Positions 7,395 to 13,912 of a stretch of 13,912 nucleotides of DNA are shown one piece after another. Numbering within the stretch: position 1 is the first letter of the stretch; each line of letters opens with the position of its first letter. Under the pieces are notes generated by a model. The model did no database searches and was not told the DNA's origin. It was given only the letters and a program-made list of their open reading frames with translations. Origin of the DNA: Burkholderiaceae bacterium (GTDB lineage Bacteria > Pseudomonadota > Gammaproteobacteria > Burkholderiales > Burkholderiaceae). The translations under genes and the position numbers were made by a program. Where the stretch lies: assembly GCA_947461335.1 (NCBI GenBank), contig CANHLB010000020.1, positions 1-13,912 on the forward strand. The letters are read 5' to 3'.

Positions 7395-7398
7395 TTCG

Positions 7399-9177
7399 AT
7401 GACTGTAATTCAAAAATCATTGCCACGCCGTCGTTTTGATGCGGTAATTGTTGGGGCGGGTGGTTCGGGTATGCGCGCTTCTTTACAGTTGGCGGAAGCA
7501 GGCCTCAATGTTGCTGTATTAACAAAAGTATTTCCAACACGTTCACACACAGTTGCTGCACAAGGCGGTATTGGTGCTTCATTGGGAAATATGAGTGAAG
7601 ACAATTGGCACTATCATTTTTATGACACCATTAAAGGCTCTGATTGGCTAGGTGATCAGGACGTAATCGAGTTCATGTGTCGTGAAGCTCCCAAAGCAGT
7701 TTATGAGCTTGAGCATTTTGGTATGCCCTTTGATCGTAATCCAGACGGTACGATTTATCAGCGCCCGTTTGGTGGTCACACCGCAAACTATGGTGAAAAA
7801 CCAGTTCAACGTGCTTGCGCTGCTGCTGACCGAACTGGTCACGCAATGTTGCATACCTTGTATCAACGAAATGTACGTGCCAAAACCAATTTCTTTGTTG
7901 AATGGTTGGCCTTAGATTTGATTCGTGATGATGCGGGCGATGTTGTTGGTGTTACCGCTCTTGAAATGGAAACAGGCCAAGTCTATATCTTAGAAGCTAA
8001 GGTAGTGCTTATGGCAACAGGTGGTGCAGGTCGTATTTGGGATGCATCTACTAACGCATTTATTAATACCGGCGATGGAATGGGTCTTGCAGCTAGAGCA
8101 GGTATTCCATTAGAAGATATGGAGTTCTGGCAATTTCACCCAACTGGCGTAGCTGGTGCAGGCGTGCTCTTGACAGAAGGGTGTCGCGGTGAAGGTGGTA
8201 TCTTACGCAATAAAGATGGTGAGCGTTTTATGGAACGTTATGCCCCAACTTATAAAGATTTGGCACCACGTGATTTTGTATCTCGTTGCATGGATCAAGA
8301 AATTAAAGAGGGGCGTGGTTGCGGTCCTAATGGCGATTATGTGGTGCTTGACTTAACCCACATTGGCGCCGAGACAATCATGAAGCGCTTACCTTCTGTA
8401 TATGAAATTGGCATTAACTTTGCGAACGTTGACGTAACCAAAGAGCCAATTCCAGTGGTACCAACGATTCATTATCAGATGGGCGGCATTCCTACTAACA
8501 TCAATGGTCAGGTCGTGGTGCCAGCTAACGGTAAACATAACGAGATCATTAATGGTCTCTATGCTATTGGCGAGTGCTCATGTGTTTCTGTGCATGGTGC
8601 AAACCGTTTGGGCACCAACTCGTTACTCGATCTCCTGGTATTTGGCCGTGCTGCTGGCAATCACATTGTTGGTTTGAATCTTAAGGATCGCGAGTTCAAA
8701 CCGTTGCCTGCTAATGCTGGTGAGCAAACCATGGCTCGGATTGCTGCTTTAGATAACTCTACTTCTGGTGAGTATGCTCAGGACGTCGCAAATGATATTC
8801 GTAAATGTATGCAGAAATACGCAGGTGTATTCCGTAATCAAGAGTTGATGGATGAAGGTGTTCGTCAAATGGCTAAATTGACCGAGCGCGCTAAGCATCT
8901 TTGGGTTAAAGATAAGTCAGAGATTTTTAACACTGCACGGATTGAGGCTTTGGAGGTGGCTAACTTAGTTGAGACAGCCAACGCAACGATGATTTCTGCG
9001 GCAGCTCGTAAAGAAAGTCGTGGCGCACATTCGCATGATGATCACCAGCATCGAGATGATGAGCATTGGATGAAACATACGCTTTGGTATAGCGAAGGTA
9101 ATCGCTTGGACTACAAACCAGTCCAATTAAAACCATTGACTGTTGATTCAGTTCCTCCAAAAGAACGTACTTTCTAA
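7399..9177 (+). CDS. sdhA: Succinate dehydrogenase flavoprotein subunit
   Basis: A 592-residue catalytic subunit of complex II that oxidises succinate to fumarate and passes electrons to SdhB. VIVGAGGSGMRAS (17-28) is the FAD-binding loop. RSHTVAAQGGIGASLGN (48-64) contains His50, the residue that binds FAD covalently. The active site is visible as FHPTG (His247), APRDFVSR (Arg291, the proton-transfer arginine), TIHYQMGG (His358) and ANRLGTNSLLD (Arg403). I start at the ATG at 7399, 4 bases after sdhD, because the longer open frame from 7357 overlaps sdhD and adds residues foreign to the family. Near the C-terminus, residues 544-556 hold five histidines within an acidic stretch where E. coli SdhA has none of this density. 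SdhE encoded downstream should flavinylate this protein. Confidence 0.97.
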   Translation: MTVIQKSLPRRRFDAVIVGAGGSGMRASLQLAEAGLNVAVLTKVFPTRSHTVAAQGGIGASLGNMSEDNWHYHFYDTIKGSDWLGDQDVIEFMCREAPKAVYELEHFGMPFDRNPDGTIYQRPFGGHTANYGEKPVQRACAAADRTGHAMLHTLYQRNVRAKTNFFVEWLALDLIRDDAGDVVGVTALEMETGQVYILEAKVVLMATGGAGRIWDASTNAFINTGDGMGLAARAGIPLEDMEFWQFHPTGVAGAGVLLTEGCRGEGGILRNKDGERFMERYAPTYKDLAPRDFVSRCMDQEIKEGRGCGPNGDYVVLDLTHIGAETIMKRLPSVYEIGINFANVDVTKEPIPVVPTIHYQMGGIPTNINGQVVVPANGKHNEIINGLYAIGECSCVSVHGANRLGTNSLLDLLVFGRAAGNHIVGLNLKDREFKPLPANAGEQTMARIAALDNSTSGEYAQDVANDIRKCMQKYAGVFRNQELMDEGVRQMAKLTERAKHLWVKDKSEIFNTARIEALEVANLVETANATMISAAARKESRGAHSHDDHQHRDDEHWMKHTLWYSEGNRLDYKPVQLKPLTVDSVPPKERTF

Positions 9178-9193
9178 GCAAGAGAGATAGAAG

Positions 9194-9898
9194 ATGAGTG
9201 ATACCCGAATATTTGAAATTTACCGTTACGATCCGGATGTTGATGCAGCTCCCCGCATGCAGCGTTATGAGTTAGAGCTCACTGGCGAGCGTATGTTGTT
9301 AGATGCCTTGATTTCTTTGAAGAAACAAGACGAAACTATTTCTTATCGACGTTCATGCCGTGAAGGGGTGTGTGGTTCAGACGCCATGAATATTAATGGC
9401 AAGAATGGTTTGGCTTGTTTGACTAATATGTTGACTTTGCCCAAAGTCATCACATTGCGCCCATTGCCAGGATTGCCAGTGGTACGTGATTTGATCGTCG
9501 ATATGACTTTGTTCTTCAAACAATATCTGTCAATTAAGCCTTATTTGGTGAATGACAATCCGCCTCCAGAAAAAGAACGTCTCCAGAGTCCTGAAGAACG
9601 TGAAGAGTTAAATGGCCTATATGAGTGCATTTTGTGTGCATCATGCTCTACGGCATGTCCATCTTTCTGGTGGAATCCGGATAAGTTTGTTGGGCCAGCT
9701 GGTTTGTTGCAGGCGTATCGCTTTATTGCAGATAGTCGTGATGAAGAGACTAATCTCCGCTTGGATAACTTAGAAGATCCGTATCGTTTGTTCCGTTGTC
9801 ATACCATTATGAATTGCGTGGATGTATGTCCTAAGCATTTGAACCCAACGAAGGCAATCGGCAAGATTAAGGAGTTGATGGTTCGTAGGGCAGTATGA
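9194..9898 (+). CDS. sdhB: Succinate dehydrogenase iron-sulfur subunit
   Basis: A 234-residue electron-transfer subunit. The N-terminal ferredoxin domain binds [2Fe-2S] through SCREGVCGSD (Cys55, Cys60 and Asp63) and Cys75; the aspartate in place of the third cysteine also occurs in E. coli SdhB. The C-terminal domain has CILCASCSTACP (Cys145, 148, 151 and 155) and CHTIMNCVDVCPKHLNP (Cys202, 208 and 212). By comparison with E. coli these give the [4Fe-4S] cluster (145, 148, 151, 212) and the [3Fe-4S] cluster (155, 202, 208). All expected ligands are present. It relays electrons from the SdhA flavin to ubiquinone at the SdhCD interface. It begins 16 bases after sdhA and overlaps sdhE by 4 bases. 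Confidence 0.97.
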   Translation: MSDTRIFEIYRYDPDVDAAPRMQRYELELTGERMLLDALISLKKQDETISYRRSCREGVCGSDAMNINGKNGLACLTNMLTLPKVITLRPLPGLPVVRDLIVDMTLFFKQYLSIKPYLVNDNPPPEKERLQSPEEREELNGLYECILCASCSTACPSFWWNPDKFVGPAGLLQAYRFIADSRDEETNLRLDNLEDPYRLFRCHTIMNCVDVCPKHLNPTKAIGKIKELMVRRAV

Positions 9899-10164
9899 CC
9901 CTCAGTAATGCAGAGTTGTATCGTCTCAAGAGTGATGCTCGCAGGGGATTACTAGAAAACGATCTCATTCTGCAGCGTTTCTTTGAGCGTTACGGTGCTC
10001 AGTTGAGCGCACAAGATGGTACAGTTTTAAGCCAGTTACTGGCCTTAGATGACAATGATCTGATGGATTTGTTGATTGGTCGTAAAGATTCTGTGGTAGC
10101 ACTGGAGAAGGAGATGCAGTCGGACTCCTTCAAAGCAGTTTTACAAAAGCTAAGAGAGAAATAA
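9895..10164 (+). CDS. sdhE: FAD assembly factor SdhE (CptB/YgfY family)
   Basis: An 89-residue small helical protein of the Sdh5/SdhE family, which promotes covalent attachment of FAD to SdhA. The hallmark RGxxE motif is present as RGLLE (17-21), followed by NDLILQRFFERY and the LDDNDLMDLLIG stretch typical of the family. The ATG overlaps the sdhB stop (ATGA), so translation is coupled, and placement directly behind sdhCDAB fits its job. Older annotation calls this family antitoxin CptB; the operon context argues for the flavinylation role. An 82-base gap follows before gltA. Confidence 0.93.
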   Translation: MTLSNAELYRLKSDARRGLLENDLILQRFFERYGAQLSAQDGTVLSQLLALDDNDLMDLLIGRKDSVVALEKEMQSDSFKAVLQKLREK

Positions 10165-10246
10165 TTCGGCTTTTTGATGCAGTAGTAGTGAAAGCATGTA
10201 AACGAATAGTGTATTAATCATAATTTTGAATGACTAAGGATTAGAA

Positions 10247-11560
10247 ATGATTGAATCGGACATCAAGGCAAAACTCTCGTTTTCAGATGGCACGCCAGAT
10301 ATTGATCTGCCAATTTATAAAGGGACTGTTGGTCCTGACGTAATAGATATTCGTAAGCTCTATGGTCAGACTGGTAAGTTCACTTACGATTCAGGCTTTC
10401 TTTCTACTGCTTCTTGCAATAGCAAAATTACCTACATCGATGGCGATAAGGGCGAGCTACTCTATCGCGGATATCCCATTGAAGATTTAGCAAATAATTG
10501 CGACTTCTTAGAAGTTTGCTATCTTTTGATTAATGGCGAGTTACCAAACGCTACTGAGAAAAAAGATTTTGAAAATATGGTCATGCACCACACCATGGTC
10601 CATGAGCAAATGCAATTCTTCTTGCGTGGTTTCCGTCGTGATGCACATCCGATGTCTGTATTAACAGGTTTAGTTGGCGCGATGGCCGCCTTCTACCATG
10701 ACAAAATTGATTACAGCGACCCGTATGCTCGTGAAGTAGCCCAGATTCGTTTGGTTGCTAAGATGCCAACTTTAGTAGCGATGGCTTATAAGTATTCTAT
10801 TGGACAGCCATTTATCTATCCAGATAACTCTTTGTCATATACCGCTAACTTTATGCGCATGATGTTTGCTACTCCATGTGAGGCGTATAAAATAAACCCG
10901 GTATTAGTCCGCGCTTTAGATCGAATCTTTATCTTGCATGCAGACCATGAGCAAAACGCTTCTACTTCAACTGTGCGTTTGTGTGGCTCTTCTGGTACAA
11001 ATCCATTTGCCGCTATCTCTGCTGGTATTGCTTGCCTCTGGGGACCGGCTCACGGCGGAGCAAACGAAGCTTGTTTGCAAATGTTAAATGATATTCAAGC
11101 AAACGGCGGCGTTGATAAGATTCATGAATTCATCGCGCAAGTAAAAGACAAAAATTCAAGTGTGCGCTTGATGGGCTTTGGACACCGGGTGTATAAGAAC
11201 TTTGACCCACGCGCTAAATTGATGCGCGAAACTTGCTACGAAGTTTTGAATGAACTAGGTCTGCAAGATGACCCATTATTTAAACTAGCTATGACACTTG
11301 AGAAAATTGCTCTGGAAGATGAGTACTTCGTCAGCCGCAAGTTATATCCAAACGTAGACTTCTATTCTGGTATTGTTCAACGTGCACTCGGTATTCCAAC
11401 AGATATGTTCACCTGTATTTTTGCACTGGCAAGAACAGTAGGTTGGATTGCTCAGTGGGAAGAGATGATTACTGATCCAGAGTACAAGATTGGGCGTCCA
11501 CGTCAGTTGTATGTTGGCGAAACTACCCGTAAAGTTCCGAACATCACGGCTCGTAAATAA
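10247..11560 (+). CDS. gltA: Citrate synthase (type II)
   Basis: A 437-residue hexameric-type citrate synthase, close to the roughly 427-residue E. coli enzyme; it condenses oxaloacetate and acetyl-CoA to citrate at the entry of the TCA cycle. [10 protein letters not shown] (231-240) is the region of substrate-binding His231 and His234. The catalytic triad is visible as PAHGG (His269), [13 protein letters not shown] (His313) and NVDFYSG (Asp371). The N-terminal beta-rich region before about residue 70 is typical of the NADH-sensitive Gram-negative form; actual NADH inhibition cannot be read from the sequence. AAGGA lies 7 bases before the ATG. The 82-base gap after sdhE may carry its own promoter, but I see no convincing -35/-10 pair. 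leuC follows after 17 bases with no terminator between. Confidence 0.97.
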   Translation: MIESDIKAKLSFSDGTPDIDLPIYKGTVGPDVIDIRKLYGQTGKFTYDSGFLSTASCNSKITYIDGDKGELLYRGYPIEDLANNCDFLEVCYLLINGELPNATEKKDFENMVMHHTMVHEQMQFFLRGFRRDAHPMSVLTGLVGAMAAFYHDKIDYSDPYAREVAQIRLVAKMPTLVAMAYKYSIGQPFIYPDNSLSYTANFMRMMFATPCEAYKINPVLVRALDRIFILHADHEQNASTSTVRLCGSSGTNPFAAISAGIACLWGPAHGGANEACLQMLNDIQANGGVDKIHEFIAQVKDKNSSVRLMGFGHRVYKNFDPRAKLMRETCYEVLNELGLQDDPLFKLAMTLEKIALEDEYFVSRKLYPNVDFYSGIVQRALGIPTDMFTCIFALARTVGWIAQWEEMITDPEYKIGRPRQLYVGETTRKVPNITARK

Positions 11561-11577
11561 GGTATTTAAGGTTACTC

Positions 11578-12987
11578 ATGTCCCGTACGCTTTATGACAA
11601 ATTGTGGGATGACCACGTTGTTTACTCTGAAGAGGATGGTACAGCTACGATCTATATCGATCGTCAGCTACTTCATGAAGTGACCAGCCCTCAAGCTTTT
11701 GAGGGCTTGAATTTGGCTGGACGTCCAGTTTGGCGGATTTCTGCCAATCTGGCGGTGTCAGACCACAACGTACCGACTACTGATCGCTCGCAAGGGATTA
11801 CTGATCCCATTTCGAAATTACAAGTAGATACCTTGGATCAAAACTGCGATGCCTTTGGTATTACGCAGTACAAAATGAATGATGCACGCCAAGGAATTGT
11901 TCACGTGATTGGGCCAGAGCAGGGCGCGACTTTACCCGGTATGACTGTGGTGTGTGGCGATTCCCATACCAGCACACATGGCGCATTTGGTGCCTTAGCA
12001 TTTGGAATTGGCACCTCAGAAGTAGAACATGTGTTAGCCACCCAAACTTTGCTCATGAAAAAGAGCAAGAATATGTTGGTGCGCGTAGATGGTCGCCTGC
12101 AACCTGGCTCTACTGCTAAAGACATCGTCCTTGCTGTCATTGGTAAGATTGGCACTGCAGGTGGAACTGGATACACCATTGAGTTTGCCGGAGAAGCCAT
12201 TCGCAACTTGTCTATGGAAGGCCGTATGACCATCTGCAATATGGCAATTGAAGCGGGCGCAAGGGCAGGCCTGGTTGCTGTTGATGAAACTACCATTGAA
12301 TATATTCAAGGTCGCCCATACGCCCCTAAGGGCCCTGCGATGTTGCAAGCCCTGCAATACTGGAGAACCTTGCACTCAGACTCGGATGCGAAGTTTGATG
12401 CAGTAGTGGAGTTGAGGGCTGAAGAGATTGCCCCACAAGTGACTTGGGGTACCTCACCAGAAATGGTGCTTTCAATTAGCGAGTTTGTTCCTGATCCAGA
12501 AAAAGAGCGTGATCCCAATAAGCGCGCTGCAATTGAGCGTGCATTGGAGTACATGAACCTAATTCCAAATACGCCGTTAAGCGCTATCTCTGTAGATAAA
12601 GTATTTATTGGCTCTTGTACTAATAGTCGTATTGAAGATATGCGTGCAGCAGCTAAAGTGGTTGATCGTCTTGGCAAAAAAGTGGCCTCTAATGTCAAGT
12701 TAGCATTGGTTGTGCCTGGCTCCGGTTTGGTAAAAGCCCAGGCCGAGCGCGAGGGATTGGATCGCATATTCAAAGCCGCTGGCTTTGAGTGGCGTGAACC
12801 TGGTTGCTCAATGTGCTTAGCGATGAATGCAGATCGCCTAGAACCAGGTGAGCGTTGCGCCTCTACGTCTAATCGTAATTTTGAGGGTCGCCAGGGCAAT
12901 GGTGGTAGAACCCATTTAGTGAGTCCTGCAATGGCTGCTGCTGCTGCAATTGAAGGTCATTTTGTAGACGTTCGTAAGATTTCATAA
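11578..12987 (+). CDS. leuC: 3-isopropylmalate dehydratase large subunit
   Basis: A 469-residue aconitase-family protein, the standard length for bacterial LeuC. With LeuD it isomerises 2-isopropylmalate to 3-isopropylmalate in leucine synthesis in the cytoplasm. The [4Fe-4S] ligands are visible: Cys347 in FIGSCTNSR, and Cys410 and Cys413 in [10 protein letters not shown]. Other family signatures are DHNVPTTDR (62-70), [27 protein letters not shown] (126-152) and [10 protein letters not shown] (431-440). AAGG 7 bases upstream supports the ATG. It begins 17 bases after gltA, so the leucine genes are probably transcribed at least partly by readthrough from the TCA cluster. Long open frames on the opposite strand are shadows. 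Confidence 0.97.
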   Translation: MSRTLYDKLWDDHVVYSEEDGTATIYIDRQLLHEVTSPQAFEGLNLAGRPVWRISANLAVSDHNVPTTDRSQGITDPISKLQVDTLDQNCDAFGITQYKMNDARQGIVHVIGPEQGATLPGMTVVCGDSHTSTHGAFGALAFGIGTSEVEHVLATQTLLMKKSKNMLVRVDGRLQPGSTAKDIVLAVIGKIGTAGGTGYTIEFAGEAIRNLSMEGRMTICNMAIEAGARAGLVAVDETTIEYIQGRPYAPKGPAMLQALQYWRTLHSDSDAKFDAVVELRAEEIAPQVTWGTSPEMVLSISEFVPDPEKERDPNKRAAIERALEYMNLIPNTPLSAISVDKVFIGSCTNSRIEDMRAAAKVVDRLGKKVASNVKLALVVPGSGLVKAQAEREGLDRIFKAAGFEWREPGCSMCLAMNADRLEPGERCASTSNRNFEGRQGNGGRTHLVSPAMAAAAAIEGHFVDVRKIS

Positions 12988-12999
12988 AGGTAATCAGCA

Positions 13000-13218
13000 A
13001 TGAAATTTTCTTCAGTATCTTTAATTTCTAGGTTGGCTGTCGTTGGTATTACAGGCTTAGTCCTTTCTGCATGCAGTAGCACTATGGAAGGCATGGGGAA
13101 GGATTTGCAGACGATGGGTAATGCCATGGGTGGTTCAGGCGCAAATTCTACTCAGTCTACTCAGCAGAACCCATCTCAAACTAAGGGTAAGGACGTTATC
13201 GTTACCCCAGTGAAGTAA
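13000..13218 (+). CDS. Small entericidin-like lipoprotein between leuC and leuD
   Basis: A 72-residue precursor with a lipoprotein signal peptide: positively charged start, hydrophobic core (about 12-23) and the lipobox LSAC with Cys25. The mature part would be only 48 residues, small, Ser/Thr/Gly/Gln-rich and without other cysteines. Its first residues, CSSTMEGMGKDLQTMGNAM, match the entericidin A/B pattern (C-x2-T-x2-G-x-G-x-D). Entericidins are tiny envelope lipoproteins, in E. coli linked to a stationary-phase toxin/antidote pair; that activity is not shown for this branch. It lies in frame-tight order, 12 bases after leuC and 23 before leuD, so it shares the leucine transcript. An AAAGG sequence 9 bases upstream serves as ribosome-binding site. 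I believe a lipoprotein at this place is common in Burkholderiales. Confidence 0.88.
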   Translation: MKFSSVSLISRLAVVGITGLVLSACSSTMEGMGKDLQTMGNAMGGSGANSTQSTQQNPSQTKGKDVIVTPVK

Positions 13219-13224
13219 CCATCA

Positions 13225-13236
13225 AGAGTTAAAGTC
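13225..13236 (+). repeat. 12-base leader repeat, copy 1 (upstream of leuD)
   Basis: AGAGTTAAAGTC occurs 5 bases before the leuD start codon and again, identical, just after leuD (13896-13907), where the next gene should begin. It occupies the place of the ribosome-binding site; only GAG or AAAG could serve as a weak Shine-Dalgarno sequence. It may be a shared translation signal or a trace of local duplication. Confidence 0.5.
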
Positions 13237-13241
13237 AGAAC

Positions 13242-13889
13242 ATGGATAAATTTACGGTATATAAAGGTTTGGTTGCTCCACTCAATCGCGAGAACGTGGA
13301 TACTGACGCCATCATTCCGAAACAGTTTCTAAAATCAATCAAGAAGACTGGCTTTGGTCAAAATTTATTTGATGAGTGGCGTTACTTAGATCACGGTGAG
13401 CCAGGACAAGATTGCAGTACTCGCCCAATCAATCCAGACTTCGTTCTGAATCAAGCTCGATATAAAGGTGCCGGCATTCTATTGGCGCGTAAAAACTTTG
13501 GCTGTGGAAGTTCACGCGAGCATGCGCCTTGGGCGCTCGATCAATTTGGGTTTAGAGCGGTGATTACCCCTAGTTTTGCTGACATTTTTTACAATAACTG
13601 CTTTAAGAATGGTCTTTTACCTATTGTTTTGACAGAAATGCAGGTTGACCACTTATTCAATGAAACCCTGGCATTTAATGGCTATCAGTTGACAGTAGAC
13701 CTAGAGGCTCAACAAGTCATTACCCCTGATGGCACCGCTTATAGCTTCGAAGTGGCCCCATTTAGAAAGTATTGCCTTTTTAATGGCCTGGACGATATTG
13801 GCTTAACTCTGCGCCATGCAGATAAAATCAAGGCTTATGTAGCTGAGCGCATTCTCAAAATGCCTTGGCTTACGACACAATTGCCGTAA
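13242..13889 (+). CDS. leuD: 3-isopropylmalate dehydratase small subunit
   Basis: A 215-residue protein, within the usual length for the LeuD1 type. It forms the swivel domain of isopropylmalate isomerase with Leu[15 protein letters not shown] (18-31) and [15 protein letters not shown] (85-99) are the family signatures; the Gly-Ser-Ser-Arg loop contacts substrate. [17 protein letters not shown] (112-128) is also conserved. The ribosome-binding site is poor: the sequence before the ATG is AAAGTCAGAAC. It is the last complete gene in the window; 23 bases remain, ending in a leader like its own, so leuB is expected next but is not visible. Confidence 0.97.
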   Translation: MDKFTVYKGLVAPLNRENVDTDAIIPKQFLKSIKKTGFGQNLFDEWRYLDHGEPGQDCSTRPINPDFVLNQARYKGAGILLARKNFGCGSSREHAPWALDQFGFRAVITPSFADIFYNNCFKNGLLPIVLTEMQVDHLFNETLAFNGYQLTVDLEAQQVITPDGTAYSFEVAPFRKYCLFNGLDDIGLTLRHADKIKAYVAERILKMPWLTTQLP

Positions 13890-13895
13890 TTTTGT

Positions 13896-13907
13896 AGAGT
13901 TAAAGTC
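13896..13907 (+). repeat. 12-base leader repeat, copy 2 (after leuD)
   Basis: Second exact copy of AGAGTTAAAGTC, beginning 7 bases after the leuD stop. The window ends 5 bases further on, so the downstream gene cannot be confirmed; by the common order it would be leuB. See copy 1 at 13225-13236. Confidence 0.5.
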
Positions 13908-13912
13908 CTTTC

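Noticed and set aside
7357..7398. Longer N-terminus for SdhA starting inside sdhD
   Set aside because: It overlaps the sdhD coding end and adds residues absent from the family; the ATG at 7399 fits the normal SdhA start.
10145..10174. Possible terminator between sdhE and gltA (AAAAGC paired with GCTTTT, followed by T)
   Set aside because: The stem is only 6 bp, mostly A-T, with an 18-base loop, and it begins inside sdhE; too weak to call.
10165..10246. Riboswitch or separate promoter in the sdhE-gltA gap
   Set aside because: At 82 bases, AT-rich and without a convincing stem set or -35/-10 pair, nothing beyond the ribosome-binding site can be supported.
11901..12899. Long open frames on the minus strand opposite leuC (up to 197 codons)
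   Set aside because: They lie entirely within leuC, which has all catalytic residues; the translations look like no protein family and arise from codon bias of the true gene.
1..13912. Mobile elements, CRISPR arrays, phage genes, tRNA or rRNA genes
   Set aside because: None seen on either strand; gene content and spacing are those of ordinary core chromosome.

Overview
The window is a stretch of core metabolism from a free-living betaproteobacterium. The fairly low GC content by eye, the protein sequences and the gene order (mdh, divergent gntR, sdhCDAB, sdhE, gltA, leuC, small lipoprotein, leuD) fit Burkholderiales, most likely Polynucleobacter or a close relative. That assignment rests on recognition, not on a database search. 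I see no transposase, integrase, phage gene, CRISPR array, tRNA or rRNA, and no stretch over 300 bases without a gene.

Layout. (1) Positions 1-2072, minus strand: a tight set read right to left, made of a methionine-type PLP aminotransferase, a YfcG-like glutathione transferase and the N-terminus of a 3-hydroxybutyryl-CoA-type dehydrogenase that runs off the left edge. (2) Positions 2132-4119, plus strand: yaaA (peroxide stress) overlapping by one base a DUF2863-type gene of unknown function. A strong hairpin at 4135-4163, flanked by A and T runs, can end transcription from both sides. (3) Positions 4185-5562, minus strand: mdh (malate dehydrogenase) followed by a small exported protein of unknown role. 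(4) Positions 5709-11560, plus strand: a GntR/UTRA regulator divergent from mdh, then sdhCDAB (succinate dehydrogenase), sdhE (its FAD assembly factor) and gltA (citrate synthase). (5) Positions 11578-13889, plus strand: leuC, an entericidin-like lipoprotein gene and leuD, only 17 bases after gltA. The window ends just before what should be leuB.

How the genes work together. SdhCDAB, Mdh and GltA catalyse succinate to fumarate, malate to oxaloacetate, and oxaloacetate plus acetyl-CoA to citrate. LeuCD isomerise 2-isopropylmalate in leucine synthesis, a pathway that also starts with an acetyl-CoA condensation. The GntR protein between mdh and sdh is the obvious candidate local regulator. A perfect 14-base palindrome lies in the mdh-gntR gap.

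I did not find a clearly new multi-gene system. The items most worth a second look are the palindrome with its uncharacterised regulator, the short palindrome and tandem repeat before sdhC, the lipoprotein lodged between leuC and leuD, the exported protein behind mdh, the DUF2863 protein, and a 12-base repeat in the leaders of leuD and the next gene.
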